This document shows positions 22,822 through 31,417 of a stretch of 64,000 bases of DNA, one piece after another (position 1 is the stretch's first letter; every line of letters begins with the position of its first letter). The notes under the pieces are model-generated. The model searched no databases and was not told the origin of the DNA. It saw nothing but the letters and a program-made list of their open reading frames with translations. A program made the position numbers and the translations under genes. The DNA is from Sphingomonas sanguinis (GTDB taxonomy: Bacteria; Pseudomonadota; Alphaproteobacteria; Sphingomonadales; Sphingomonadaceae), in contig NZ_CP079203.1 of assembly GCF_019297835.1 (NCBI RefSeq), positions 1,461,001-1,525,000 on the forward strand, read 5' to 3'.

Positions 22822-23259
22822 ATGCGTCGCGCCACTTTTCTGGGCCTTTGGGCACTCGCCGGGGCGGCGACGCTGGGCGGATGTTCCACCAAGCCCGAGC
22901 TTTATGCCGAAGAAGGCTGGGTCCGCCTGGCCGCCGTGCCGGGGCGCCCCGCAGCGGCCTATTTCATCGTACATGGCGGCCCCAAACCGCTGAACCTGAT
23001 CGGCGTCAGCAGCGACGTCGCGATCACCAGCGAGATGCACGAGGGCGGCATGGCGATGAAGAGGGTCGATTCCGTGCCCATCCCGGCCGGGGCCACCATC
23101 GCCTTCGAACCGGGCGGGCGGCATGTGATGCTTTACGACATGAACCAGGGCGTCAAGCCGGGGCGCATCCTGTCGCTGCTCCTGACCTTTTCGGACGGCA
23201 CCCGCCTGCGTCAGGGGGCGCGAGTGATCGCGGCGGGCGATCCGGCACCGGGGCAATAA
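22822..23259 (+). CDS. PCu(A)C-type copper chaperone lipoprotein
   Basis: Periplasmic copper carrier for cytochrome oxidase assembly. Short lipoprotein signal ending LGGC. The metal-binding pattern of the family is visible: EMHEGGMAMKRV, then about 20 residues on, GGRHVMLYDM, giving the H, M, H, M set. 145 residues. The ATG at 22822 follows a GGGAGGGTTTGTC leader; the open frame further upstream lacks a signal. Divergent from dnaK and followed by a terminator. Confidence 0.88.
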   Translation: MRRATFLGLWALAGAATLGGCSTKPELYAEEGWVRLAAVPGRPAAAYFIVHGGPKPLNLIGVSSDVAITSEMHEGGMAMKRVDSVPIPAGATIAFEPGGRHVMLYDMNQGVKPGRILSLLLTFSDGTRLRQGARVIAAGDPAPGQ

Positions 23260-23289
23260 GCGTTTGAAGACGGACTGATCCTCGCCGAT

Positions 23290-23340
23290 GCGCACGTACC
23301 GATCCTGTCGCATAGATGACGGGGTATCGTGCGCTTTTTT
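23290..23340 (+). terminator. Terminator after the copper chaperone gene
   Basis: Long stem GCGCACG-TACC (from 23290) with GGTAT-CGTGCGC (to 23334), one bulge, followed by six T. It lies 30 bases after the stop. Confidence 0.75.
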
Positions 23341-23446
23341 CACGTCAGACCGAAATCGGTAATATATTGGTCCCTCATGTGTCAAAGTCGCGCCATACAG
23401 CGCATCCCGCTTGCTCGATGGAGCGAAAAGTGGGGGAATTTTGACC

Positions 23447-25540
23447 ATGTCCGATACGACCGAAACCCAGTTCACCTTGCGAAGGATCGCCGACCGGCGG
23501 CAGTTGCTGCGCGGGGCGGCGGGTCTGTCGATGCTGCCGCTGACGGGGGCGCTGGCGGCGTGCGACGACGATGCGATGCTGAACGCCAAGCCGACGACCG
23601 CCACGGGAACGGCCGCCAGCACGGCCGCCGCCACACCGGTCGGCACCACCAGCTTCTCGATCGCGGTGCTGCCCGACACCCAATTCTATTCGCGCTACGC
23701 GACTGTCGACGAGAACCGCCAGTTCCAGCGCAAATATGGCTCGGAGCCGTTCGCGGCGCAGACCCAGTGGATCGTCGACAACGCCCAGGCCTATGCGATC
23801 CCCTTCGTTATTCATCTGGGCGACGTGGTGGATCAGGTGCGCAAGCCTGCGCAATGGGCGGTGGCCGATGCCGCGATGAAGCAACTGGAGACGGCGCGCA
23901 TCCCCTATTCGATTTTGGCGGGCAATCACGACGTCCTGTACGATGTCGATTACCACGTCCCGGCCGACCAGCAGGCAGGCACCGACAGCCAGCGCACCTT
24001 GTCGTCCGAGCCCTATCTGACCTGGTTCCCGACCTCGCGTGCGCAGAACCAGTCGACCTTCCGCGAGCGCGACCGCACCGGCTTCCACGAATATCACATC
24101 TTCGAGATGTACGGCGTGAAGTTCATGGTGCTGTCGCTGTCCTGGCGCATCTCGGACGCGGGGATTTTGTGGGCGCGGGACGCGATCCGTCGTAACCCGA
24201 CGCTGCCGGTGATCCTGGCCAACCACCAGTTGCTCAACATCGACAAGGACGGCAAGAGCCCGCTGGAGACCGATTACGGCCTGATGTTGTGGAACACCCT
24301 GATCCGCGACAACGACCAGATCTTCATGACGCTGAACGGCCATCACCATGGTGCCGCGCTGCTGACCAAGACCAACGACTTCGGCAATCCGGTCCATGAG
24401 ATGGTCGTCGATTACCAGATGGCCTATCAGGGCGGCAACGCGCTGATGCGGCTGTACGAGATCGACTTCTCGGCCAACAAGATCGACGTCATGAGCTTCT
24501 CGCCCTGGGTCGTGCAGAAGCCGAAGGAAACGCTGAACCAGTTCGACCGCGCGGTGCTGGAGGATGCGAACAACCGCTTCACCATCAGCATCGACTTCAA
24601 GAAGCGCTTCGCTCGCTTCCTGCCGGGCTTCGCCTATACCGAGATGACGGCGGGCGTTCCGATCCTGCCGCGCGTTCGTACCGCGCTGCTGTCGGGCTAT
24701 ACCGAGCCCGCCGCCCCGGCCGAGGTGCTGCCGCGCGATGCCGACGACTATCCCAAGATCGCCGAGACCGCCGCGCACTGGCGCGTGGCCAGCGGCATCG
24801 TCGACGGCAAGATCGTCCAGGTCGGCGAGACGCTGCCCGATGCGTCCGGCCGCAACCCGATGACGCGCGTGCCGCTGTCAGGCCCGGCAATGGTCGAGGA
24901 CGTGGTCTGGTCGACCGACCGCCACCGCCTGTCCTCCGCGCCGGGCAGCGTCCGCTTCCGCAACACCGACAAGGTGACCGCGCGCAGCAGCGCCTTCGCC
25001 ACCGCCACCAACGCGCCGATCAATGCGGCGACCTTCGGTGCAGGCTATACGGTCGAGGCGTTCATCAAGATCGACGCGAATTGGACGGTGACCAACCACC
25101 GCTGGGGCAACATCCTGACCCGCAACGGCAATCGCGGCAAGCTGCCGGGCTTTGCGGGCGGCGACAGGGAAGCGCCGCCGATCCTGTTCGCGATCTCGTC
25201 GCTGCGCGAAGTCCAGTGGGAGGTCGTGCCCGCCTCCAACACCGCCTATCCGCAGGCCAACTGGTCGGGCGAGGTGATGGTCGACACCTGGTATCACATC
25301 GCGATCGTCAACGATCCGGTGGCGAACGAGACCATCCTCTATGTCGATGGCGCGCCCGTACTGCGCAACAGCGCGGGCCAGGTCGGCATCGCGACGCTTG
25401 CCGCCGACATGCCCTGGGTGCTGGGCGCCGCCTGGTGGGACGGCGCGCGCAAGGACGGCTATTTCGGCCATATCGGCGAGGTCCGTATCGTCGCCAAGCC
25501 GCTGGCCAACACCCAGTGGCTGACCGCCCGGCGGAGCTGA
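23447..25540 (+). CDS. Tat-exported calcineurin-like phosphoesterase with C-terminal LamG-type domain
   Basis: 697 residues. The N-terminus has a twin-arginine signal, DRRQLLRGAAGLSMLPLTGALAAC, that ends in a lipobox-like AAC. The metallophosphoesterase core follows: LPDTQFYS (D, first metal), LGDVVDQ, AGNHDV, ANHQLLN and LNGHHHG, the full two-metal set at about residues 75-305. The last 200 residues form a concanavalin/LamG-like beta sandwich (GYTVEAFIKID, HIAIVNDPVANETILYVDGAPV, GHIGEVRIVAKPL). Substrate unknown; a periplasmic or surface phosphatase or nucleotidase is plausible. A terminator follows. Confidence 0.88.
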   Translation: MSDTTETQFTLRRIADRRQLLRGAAGLSMLPLTGALAACDDDAMLNAKPTTATGTAASTAAATPVGTTSFSIAVLPDTQFYSRYATVDENRQFQRKYGSEPFAAQTQWIVDNAQAYAIPFVIHLGDVVDQVRKPAQWAVADAAMKQLETARIPYSILAGNHDVLYDVDYHVPADQQAGTDSQRTLSSEPYLTWFPTSRAQNQSTFRERDRTGFHEYHIFEMYGVKFMVLSLSWRISDAGILWARDAIRRNPTLPVILANHQLLNIDKDGKSPLETDYGLMLWNTLIRDNDQIFMTLNGHHHGAALLTKTNDFGNPVHEMVVDYQMAYQGGNALMRLYEIDFSANKIDVMSFSPWVVQKPKETLNQFDRAVLEDANNRFTISIDFKKRFARFLPGFAYTEMTAGVPILPRVRTALLSGYTEPAAPAEVLPRDADDYPKIAETAAHWRVASGIVDGKIVQVGETLPDASGRNPMTRVPLSGPAMVEDVVWSTDRHRLSSAPGSVRFRNTDKVTARSSAFATATNAPINAATFGAGYTVEAFIKIDANWTVTNHRWGNILTRNGNRGKLPGFAGGDREAPPILFAISSLREVQWEVVPASNTAYPQANWSGEVMVDTWYHIAIVNDPVANETILYVDGAPVLRNSAGQVGIATLAADMPWVLGAAWWDGARKDGYFGHIGEVRIVAKPLANTQWLTARRS

Positions 25541-25546
25541 TGAATG

Positions 25547-25577
25547 GGGGCGGGCCGTGAGACCGGCCCGCCCCTTT
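25547..25577 (+). terminator. Terminator after the phosphoesterase gene
   Basis: GGGGCGGGCC (25547-25556) pairs with GGCCCGCCCC (25565-25574), followed by TTT, 6 bases after the stop. Confidence 0.8.
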
Positions 25578-25609
25578 CCTACCCACGCCATGCGCCCCAT
25601 CTGGGCGCC

Positions 25610-25858
25610 ATGACCAAGCGCCCCCTCACCCCGGCGGAAGAAACGCTGGCCCGATCCGTCTTCGGCGATGCGATCGACTATGCGCAGGTGCGGCTGTCGG
25701 CGTCCAAATGGGCGTTTTTCCAGCCGCGCGACACGGTGATGGCGCCGACGGGGTGCATCCACTTCCACCCCAAGGGCGATTTGTGGCGGGAGGATTTCGG
25801 GACGTGTCCGCTGCATGAGCAGGGGCTGTTCATTCATGAGATGGTGCGTCTATCATAA
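25610..25858 (+). pseudogene. 5' half of a metallopeptidase-like gene split by the island
   Basis: Host gene start (MTKRPLTPAEETLARSVFGDAIDYAQVRL). After 79 codons the coding sequence reaches HEMV, then leaves the family at the island core and stops four codons later (RLS, TAA). The 3' half lies at 43632-43855. Joining 25610-25847 to 43632-43855 gives 154 codons including the stop, in frame, and restores FIHEMVHIWQHQRG, an HExxH zinc-peptidase-like motif. The first half alone has no complete active site, so the gene is very probably dead while the island is in place. Confidence 0.9.
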
Positions 25859-25867
25859 AGTAACGCA
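25843..25867. other. attL: left junction of the island
   Basis: Core GGTGC (25843-25847) within the host HExxH codons, 9 island bases, then AAAGTAACGCA (25857-25867). The mirrored motif TGTGTTACTTT stands at the same distance from the core in attR. The host side reads on into the disrupted gene. Confidence 0.85.
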
Positions 25868-25888
25868 CCCTCGCCGATGGCGCGACTT

Positions 25889-26362
25889 TTATGCGGGGTG
25901 AAATGGCAGGATGCTTTCCATCGTAGGCAGCGGCGGTGCACCGGGCACGACGACGCCGTGACGCAGCAAAAAGGTATGCCGGACGATCTCGGCCTGCTGC
26001 TCCAGGCCGTAGCGATCAAGCGTCCATCCGGGTTTAATCGTATAGTGATAACGGCAGAATGGGTGCCGGCGCAGCACGAGGTTGATCCCGCGCTGATATT
26101 GCCAGACGTGAACCAGCTCGTGGATCAGGTGCCCCTGCCACCCGATCGAACCGCTGGCGAAGCAGTCGCGATAGCTGTCGCCTTTCGGATGAAAATGTAT
26201 GTTGCCGCGTGGGGCCATCGTCACGTTGCGCGGCTGGAAGAAGGCCCATTTGCGCCGAACGATCCGCACCGACGCATAATCTATGGCGGCGCCGAAAACG
26301 CCCTGAGCCAGCGTGATCTCGGCTTGGGTTAGCGGGCGGCTGATCGGGTCGATTGCGGTCAT
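25889..26362 (-). CDS. Island-borne intact homologue of the disrupted HExxH metallopeptidase-like gene
   Basis: 157 residues, homologous along the whole length to the split host gene: LTQAEITLAQGVFGAAIDYASVRI against LTPAEETLARSVFGDAIDYAQVRL, GNIHFHPKGD against GCIHFHPKGD, and HLIHELVHVWQYQRG against the rejoined host FIHEMVHIWQHQRG. HELVH is the complete zinc motif. It reads toward attL, opposite to the host gene. The codons matching the integration core differ (GGTTC instead of GGTGC), so it should not be an attB. Function of the family is unknown to me; it resembles small vgr-related or anti-sigma-like peptidase proteins only in having the motif. The ATG at 26362 matches the host start; upstream frame is not conserved. 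Confidence 0.85.
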   Translation of the reverse strand: MTAIDPISRPLTQAEITLAQGVFGAAIDYASVRIVRRKWAFFQPRNVTMAPRGNIHFHPKGDSYRDCFASGSIGWQGHLIHELVHVWQYQRGINLVLRRHPFCRYHYTIKPGWTLDRYGLEQQAEIVRHTFLLRHGVVVPGAPPLPTMESILPFHPA

Positions 26363-26570
26363 GCCTCGGAGATAGGTGATCCGGGTGAATACCGCACGGA
26401 CCGCCACCGGCTAACAGCAATTCAGAACTGCTCATTTTTTGCTTGCGCTGCCAGCGAGAGGCGCCTAAACGCTGCGCCACCACGAGCCGAAGCGGTTTTT
26501 CGCATCACCTTGCTCGTCGGCAGATCGACCCCGCGAATACGCACCTCACGACACAGGAAAGCTGTGTTCG

Positions 26571-28310
26571 ATGCGTATCGCGACATTTGGCTGGGTCGGC
26601 CTGACGACAAGAAAGGTCGATAGAATGCTCGTTAATCCTGAAAATCTGACGTCTTCGGCGCTGGTGCGAGTTTCGTCCGGGCCGGAAACGCCTCGCCCGT
26701 TCATGCCGGCGGACGAGATTGCTCTTCGGCATCTCCAAACGCGCCACGGCAGTGTAACGCGACTGGAAGGGAACGCCGTTCACCGGCGCGCGATGCTCCT
26801 GCGGGACCAGCATCGGTTCGTCGCCAAATATGGCACCGCCTCCATCAACGCCTATGCCGAAACGCAAGGCTTCGTGCTGACGGCGGTGTCGCTGGTCCAT
26901 CACCTTGCGGCACAACTGCTGCTCAACATCAACATGCAGGACGTCGCCGACGATGCGCGCGACGCCTGTCAAAACGAAGTGTCGCAACTGGCCCGCGCGC
27001 TTGCCGATCTCCATGACCGGGCAAAGGAGCACGACACGCTGAGCGACGACGAGTTTGTCGCATGGTATCGGGAGCAAGGCCGGATCACCGGGCTGGCTAA
27101 AAAGCATCTCGCAAGCAAGCGGGTGGAGAAACCGTCCATGGTGAACGGCGGTAAGGCCAACGGCCCGGCCCCGAAGACACCGGCCGAACAGGTGGACGAG
27201 ATGTTCGCCAACCCGGCCGGGTTCGACATCAGCGCCGTGGCTACGATCACGTCCGGCAAAGAAGGCCTTTTCGCGTATCGGCAGGAAGGCCAGACGATCC
27301 GGCTGATCCCGCTCGAAGCGGACGCGACCACCATCATCAGCCTATCGGGTCATGCGCCCTGTCCGTTCGCGGCGATGCCGTCCGATCTGCGCTTCTACCG
27401 TCAGATGCTGCTCGCCGGCGTCGCCTTCGTGCCCGACGAGATGAGTAATATTCCTATCGAACAGGTGCCGGAAGGCGATGTTGCCAACGGCAGTTATGAC
27501 ATGCTGCCGGCGTCCGCGATGTATCTGGTGGAGCGCGATCTGTTCAGCATCGCACATGCGCGCCGCGACGATGGCCTGATTGTGGAAGTGGCTCCTAGCA
27601 TCGACCTCGGCTATTCGATGAAGGGCGACTGCTTCATCGACAATCTGACGCGGCGCCGGGTCGGTGAAAGGCTGCTCGGCGAGGCGGATGCTGCCCGGTT
27701 CGGGCAAACGCCGGTAGACGGCATGGCGGCCCAGTTGAGCATTGCCGGCCGCACCAAGACGCTGACGTTCACGGACGGAGCGGACGACAAGTCCGTCAAC
27801 CTCATCATCAAGGAGCGACGCATCGGCTCAATCTGGACCTATCGGGTCAGTGCCGATTTCGCGGCTTCAGCTTCGGCGGTGATGACGGCCAACGAGGTTG
27901 AGGCGTTGGACACGACGTTTATGCCGGTGCTGCTGAAAAAGCAGAAGGACCGGCCGGTCACGATCGCGGTCGGGCGCAACGGCATCAGCTTCGCCAACGA
28001 CAAGGCGCGGGCAGCGCCGTTCGCCGCCACGGTGAAGGGCACCGCCAAGGTTCAGGTCATGCTTTATGATCTGCGGCGGGCGATGGTAGGGCTCATGGCA
28101 TTGCCCCGCATCGGCGGCCTGACATGGCACCTCGATCCGAATGGCCTGTTGCTTGTCGAGGCGGCAACGGACGTGGCGACCTATCGCGTCTTCCTTCAGA
28201 CGCTTGAACCGAACCGCGAGCAGCCAACGCGATCGCGCGCGCTACGTGAGCGCGTAGAGAGCCTGCCCGTCATGGAAGCGGTGCCCGCCGACATGGCCGC
28301 CGCTGCCTGA
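26571..28310 (+). CDS. Large island protein of unknown function, partner of the transglycosylase-like gene
   Basis: 579 residues, no family recognised. Residues 60-190 are helical and charged (HRRAMLLRDQHRFVAKYG, VSQLARALADLHDRAKEHD). From about 230 it turns into beta-rich segments; the end (RPVTIAVGRNGISFANDKARAAPFAA, then YDLRRAMVGLMALPRIGGLTWHLDPNGLLLVEAATDVATYRVFLQ) has the feel of sliding-clamp-like repeats, but this is only a guess. A second possible start is ATG 26625 (MLVNPENL), which would drop 18 residues. It precedes the transglycosylase-like gene by 61 bases on the same strand, with a perfect hairpin between. Confidence 0.6.
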   Translation: MRIATFGWVGLTTRKVDRMLVNPENLTSSALVRVSSGPETPRPFMPADEIALRHLQTRHGSVTRLEGNAVHRRAMLLRDQHRFVAKYGTASINAYAETQGFVLTAVSLVHHLAAQLLLNINMQDVADDARDACQNEVSQLARALADLHDRAKEHDTLSDDEFVAWYREQGRITGLAKKHLASKRVEKPSMVNGGKANGPAPKTPAEQVDEMFANPAGFDISAVATITSGKEGLFAYRQEGQTIRLIPLEADATTIISLSGHAPCPFAAMPSDLRFYRQMLLAGVAFVPDEMSNIPIEQVPEGDVANGSYDMLPASAMYLVERDLFSIAHARRDDGLIVEVAPSIDLGYSMKGDCFIDNLTRRRVGERLLGEADAARFGQTPVDGMAAQLSIAGRTKTLTFTDGADDKSVNLIIKERRIGSIWTYRVSADFAASASAVMTANEVEALDTTFMPVLLKKQKDRPVTIAVGRNGISFANDKARAAPFAATVKGTAKVQVMLYDLRRAMVGLMALPRIGGLTWHLDPNGLLLVEAATDVATYRVFLQTLEPNREQPTRSRALRERVESLPVMEAVPADMAAAA

Positions 28311-28317
28311 TATGATA

Positions 28318-28351
28318 ATCACGCCCATGTGGTAAATCACATGGGCGTGAT
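28318..28351 (+). promoter_or_regulatory. Perfect 14-bp hairpin between two island genes
   Basis: ATCACGCCCATGTG (28318-28331), loop GTAAAT, CACATGGGCGTGAT (28338-28351). It begins 8 bases after the upstream stop and ends 20 bases before the next ATG. No T-run follows, so it is not a classical terminator; RNA processing, attenuation or protein binding are options. Confidence 0.75.
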
Positions 28352-28371
28352 CCTGCTGAGGATCATTCTCG

Positions 28372-29628
28372 ATGACACGTGACTTCTCGTCGCGCGGCAC
28401 GAACCGCGCGCGCTACCTTTTTGCTGGTCAGACCTCGACACACCGGACCCCCTATCGCGCCCCGGGCGCGCTGCGGACGGCTGGTTTGCCGGCATGGCTG
28501 AACAGGCCTGCCGATCTCGACTACATGGACGCCGCCAACCCGTTCTTCTTCAATGACCGGGCGCTTCATTCCGCCGGCCAATATATTGGCCAGGCCAAAC
28601 CGCTCGGCACTGGCACCTTCTCGCGGCGAGCCGGCAACACCGTCCTGTTCGACAGCGGCGGCCTTCAATTCGGGCGCGACGCGACGAAGTGGGAGGGGAA
28701 TGCGTCGCGGGAATGGGCGTTGAGCTTCCTTCAAGCCCATGCGGATGAGGCAATCACGCTCGACGTGCCTACGCGCGTCATTACGCCGGGCATGCCTCCC
28801 TTCGACAGCTTCGACACGGCGCTGGCGACGACCGTGGACAACAACCGCTATTTCGCTCGCCATCGGTCTGGCGGAGTGCGGTTCCTGTCTGTACTGCAGG
28901 GGGAGACAAGCACTGATGCCGTTGCGTGGTATAACACGGTGAAGGTCCATCCGTTCGAGGGCTGGGCCTTCGGCGGCTCCCTTCGTGTCGATTACGTTCA
29001 CGTTGTCGCGATGCTGTTGCGTCTGATCGCGGATGGCCTGCTGACCCCGGAGCGAAATCGGCTCCATTTCCTCGGCGTCGGCACGCTGACCCATGCCGTC
29101 ATGTTGAGTGCGATCCAGCAAGCGTTGCGCGAGCATATTGGCGACGACGACCTGCTCATCACGTTCGACACCAGTTCGCCGTCGCATCTCGCGACCAACG
29201 GCCTGATCTTCGGCTATCCAAACATCACGCCCACGTCCTTCGCTATGTCGATGCTGAAGCCGCCGGCCGATCCGGCCCATCGGGATTGGCTGACGCCCTT
29301 TCCGGTGACAAGCAGCCGGATCGCGGAGCGGTTGCTGGTCGGCGACCTATGCGTGCCCGCGATCACACGCCAATCGGGCTGGGACGCACTGGGGCATGAA
29401 ATTGTGGTCAACCACAATCACGAAAGCCTGCTGCGCGGCATTGATGACGCGAATTCGATTGTGGAGATGCCAAGCGCATGGTCGAGCGCGCTTGCGCCGG
29501 ACCACATCATCAAGGCGCATCGCGCATTGCGGACGATGTTCAACTACCCGGACCCGCTCGCCCATGTCCGCCGGCAAAGCGCGCATTTCGTGACAATTAG
29601 GAGGTCGAAAGCGAAGGAAGAGCAGTAA
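28372..29628 (+). CDS. Queuine tRNA-ribosyltransferase/DpdA-like protein
   Basis: 418 residues with the TGT TIM-barrel signature in order: DSGGLQF (Asp about 94), LDVPTR (Asp about 131), FLSVLQGE, GWAFGGSL (about 198-203), LHFLGVGT, and TFDTSSPSH (Asp about 266, position of the nucleophile). Near the end NHNHESLLRGI resembles the His-Asn segment of the zinc site, but the CxCxxC cysteines of ordinary TGT are missing. TGT swaps guanine for queuine precursors in tRNA; the DpdA branch inserts 7-deazaguanine into DNA. With a defence island around it, a nucleic-acid modification role fits. No preQ0 synthesis genes are here; host genes would supply it. Confidence 0.75.
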   Translation: MTRDFSSRGTNRARYLFAGQTSTHRTPYRAPGALRTAGLPAWLNRPADLDYMDAANPFFFNDRALHSAGQYIGQAKPLGTGTFSRRAGNTVLFDSGGLQFGRDATKWEGNASREWALSFLQAHADEAITLDVPTRVITPGMPPFDSFDTALATTVDNNRYFARHRSGGVRFLSVLQGETSTDAVAWYNTVKVHPFEGWAFGGSLRVDYVHVVAMLLRLIADGLLTPERNRLHFLGVGTLTHAVMLSAIQQALREHIGDDDLLITFDTSSPSHLATNGLIFGYPNITPTSFAMSMLKPPADPAHRDWLTPFPVTSSRIAERLLVGDLCVPAITRQSGWDALGHEIVVNHNHESLLRGIDDANSIVEMPSAWSSALAPDHIIKAHRALRTMFNYPDPLAHVRRQSAHFVTIRRSKAKEEQ

Positions 29629-29631
29629 CAT

Positions 29632-30186
29632 CTATGCCGCGCCAGCCTTGCCCATGAGGCGATATACGCTGGCGCGGCCGATGCCCATGTTGCGCGCGAT
29701 GGCGGCCGGGGTCATCCCCGTCGCCATCAGCGTTTCGATTCGGGCAGTGTCGATGCTATGGCGGCGTCCTCGATACACGCCTTTAGCCTTCGCGCGCTCG
29801 ATCCCGTCACGCTGGCGGTCGCGGCGGATATCAGCCTCAAACTCCGCCACCGCGCCAAGGATAGAGAGAGTGAGCTTGCCGGCGCTGGTAGTGGTGTCGA
29901 TGCCGGACTGCTGGAGGACGCGGAAGCCGCAGCCCTTCACGGTGAGGCGCTCGATCAGCCGATGCAGGTCCACAACAGATCGCGCGAGCCGGTCGAGCCG
30001 CGTCACAGCCAGAACGTCGCCCTCGCGCACGAAGTCGATCGCGTCCGCCAGCGCGTCGCGGCCTTCGGTTGTTCGCCCGCTGCGCTTTTCGGCGAACACC
30101 TTCTCGCAGCCAGCCGCATCAAGCTGCTCGTGCTGGACCTCAAGGCTTTGGCTGCTGGAACTGACGCGCGCGTAACCGACGATCAT
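29632..30186 (-). CDS. Small serine recombinase (resolvase/invertase family)
   Basis: 184 residues with the resolvase catalytic region GYARVSSSSQSLEVQHEQL (Ser 9 or 10), the DRLARS helix and a C-terminal helix-turn-helix (MTPAAIARNMGIGRASVYRLM). Such proteins resolve cointegrates or invert DNA. Ends 3 bases from the convergent transglycosylase-like gene. GGAGG precedes the ATG. No paired transposon ends were noticed beside it. Confidence 0.9.
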   Translation of the reverse strand: MIVGYARVSSSSQSLEVQHEQLDAAGCEKVFAEKRSGRTTEGRDALADAIDFVREGDVLAVTRLDRLARSVVDLHRLIERLTVKGCGFRVLQQSGIDTTTSAGKLTLSILGAVAEFEADIRRDRQRDGIERAKAKGVYRGRRHSIDTARIETLMATGMTPAAIARNMGIGRASVYRLMGKAGAA

Positions 30187-30325
30187 GGCACCTCCTGTCT
30201 TGGATGGGTTCAGACCCTCATCGCCAAGTGTCTCGGAAGCACTGCGTCAACCGAAACAAGACGCGCGCCAGCGTCTCACCGCGGTGTCTCGGGCAGGTAA
30301 ACCTGAAGGAGAGTCGGAGCTTCGA

Positions 30326-31417
30326 TCAAAAATCTAGACCCCAGCGTTCTTTGAGGCGCTCCACGGTAGTCCGCCATTTCGGGGTCGTCGGCCTACAAAC
30401 CGTGTTTTGATTACCGAACAACCCGATATCGTTGACCGCTGCTTCGAGCGGCACGCTGTGAAGCCAACGCACGGGTACGAGATACTCGCGGCGATCCTCA
30501 TCGCTTGCGACTTCCCTATAATAGGTGGCCGCGCTCAGGGCATCTATCGCGAGGCGTTCTCGTCCGTCCCCCGCAATCTTGAACTCCGTGATCGGCTCGC
30601 GCGGCCCGGTTACTTCGCCAACTCCGACAAATCCGTATCCCGGCGCCTTTACCCATACACGGTCGCCGATGGTGAGCAGGTTGAGAGTGTTGCTGTACCA
30701 GCCTCCGCCCCCAGCGGAAATGAAGCCGTATCGGCGGCCCTCATCCCAATTGCGGGTGCTGCCGTGGCCGAAGCATGCGTAGAATTCCCCATTCCATGGT
30801 TCGCGTTCTCGCGTTCCCCGCTTTGCCTGGGTGGCGACGGCAACCTGTGTCTCGACCGGATCGAGCAGCCAAGCCCGGCTAAGCAGTTGCTGGGCGCCAT
30901 GCTCGAAAACTTGGAAGCACAGAACGTTGATCGGGATACCACGCTCGTTCAGATACTCGACGATCCGTTCGCTGCTGGTGTCGAGGTGCGTGGCCACGAT
31001 CACGATTTCGTGATTTTGGTTGAGCTGATCTTCATCGAGAGGCTGGCCGAAATGGCTTTCGAAATCAGCGGCAAGGTTTCGGCCCGGTGCGAAGCGCGCA
31101 TAGACAGCCGCAATCTCGTCCGCTTCCAAGCCTTCGACCCAGCAGGCATAGTCGATCGCCTGTGCGACCACCTCACGCGGAGTGCGGTCGCGTTTCAACT
31201 CGATAAGCACGAGCGCGCCATCGGGAGCGATCGCTAGCAGATCGATGACTCCGCCGTTGCCCGTGCGTTCTTGCCGGCCAATCAGCATCCACTCGTCAGA
31301 GAGGATGCTCGGCGCGGCAACGATCATGTCTTCCAGAGACCGTTCGCTGGGCAGACGCGTTTCAGCAAGCGGCTGGGGGTCGGCGCCCACAGTCCAAATC
31401 GCATTACGTATGGGCAT
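30326..31417 (-). CDS. NucS-like PD-(D/E)XK nuclease-domain protein
   Basis: 363 residues. N-terminal third holds the NucS-type nuclease core: LEDMIVAAPSIL, then GVIDLLAIAPDGALVLIELKRDRTPREVVAQAIDYACWV (acidic and Lys residues of the D-ExK motif at about 57-75). The C-terminal part (RRYGFISAGGGGWYSNTLNLLTIGDRVWVKAPGYGFVGVGEV) looks like a beta-rich nucleic-acid-binding domain, perhaps an EVE or SH3-like one. The ATG at 31417 overlaps the stop of the upstream gene (TAATG). Last gene of the five-gene operon starting with hsdR. Confidence 0.78.
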   Translation of the reverse strand: MPIRNAIWTVGADPQPLAETRLPSERSLEDMIVAAPSILSDEWMLIGRQERTGNGGVIDLLAIAPDGALVLIELKRDRTPREVVAQAIDYACWVEGLEADEIAAVYARFAPGRNLAADFESHFGQPLDEDQLNQNHEIVIVATHLDTSSERIVEYLNERGIPINVLCFQVFEHGAQQLLSRAWLLDPVETQVAVATQAKRGTREREPWNGEFYACFGHGSTRNWDEGRRYGFISAGGGGWYSNTLNLLTIGDRVWVKAPGYGFVGVGEVTGPREPITEFKIAGDGRERLAIDALSAATYYREVASDEDRREYLVPVRWLHSVPLEAAVNDIGLFGNQNTVCRPTTPKWRTTVERLKERWGLDF

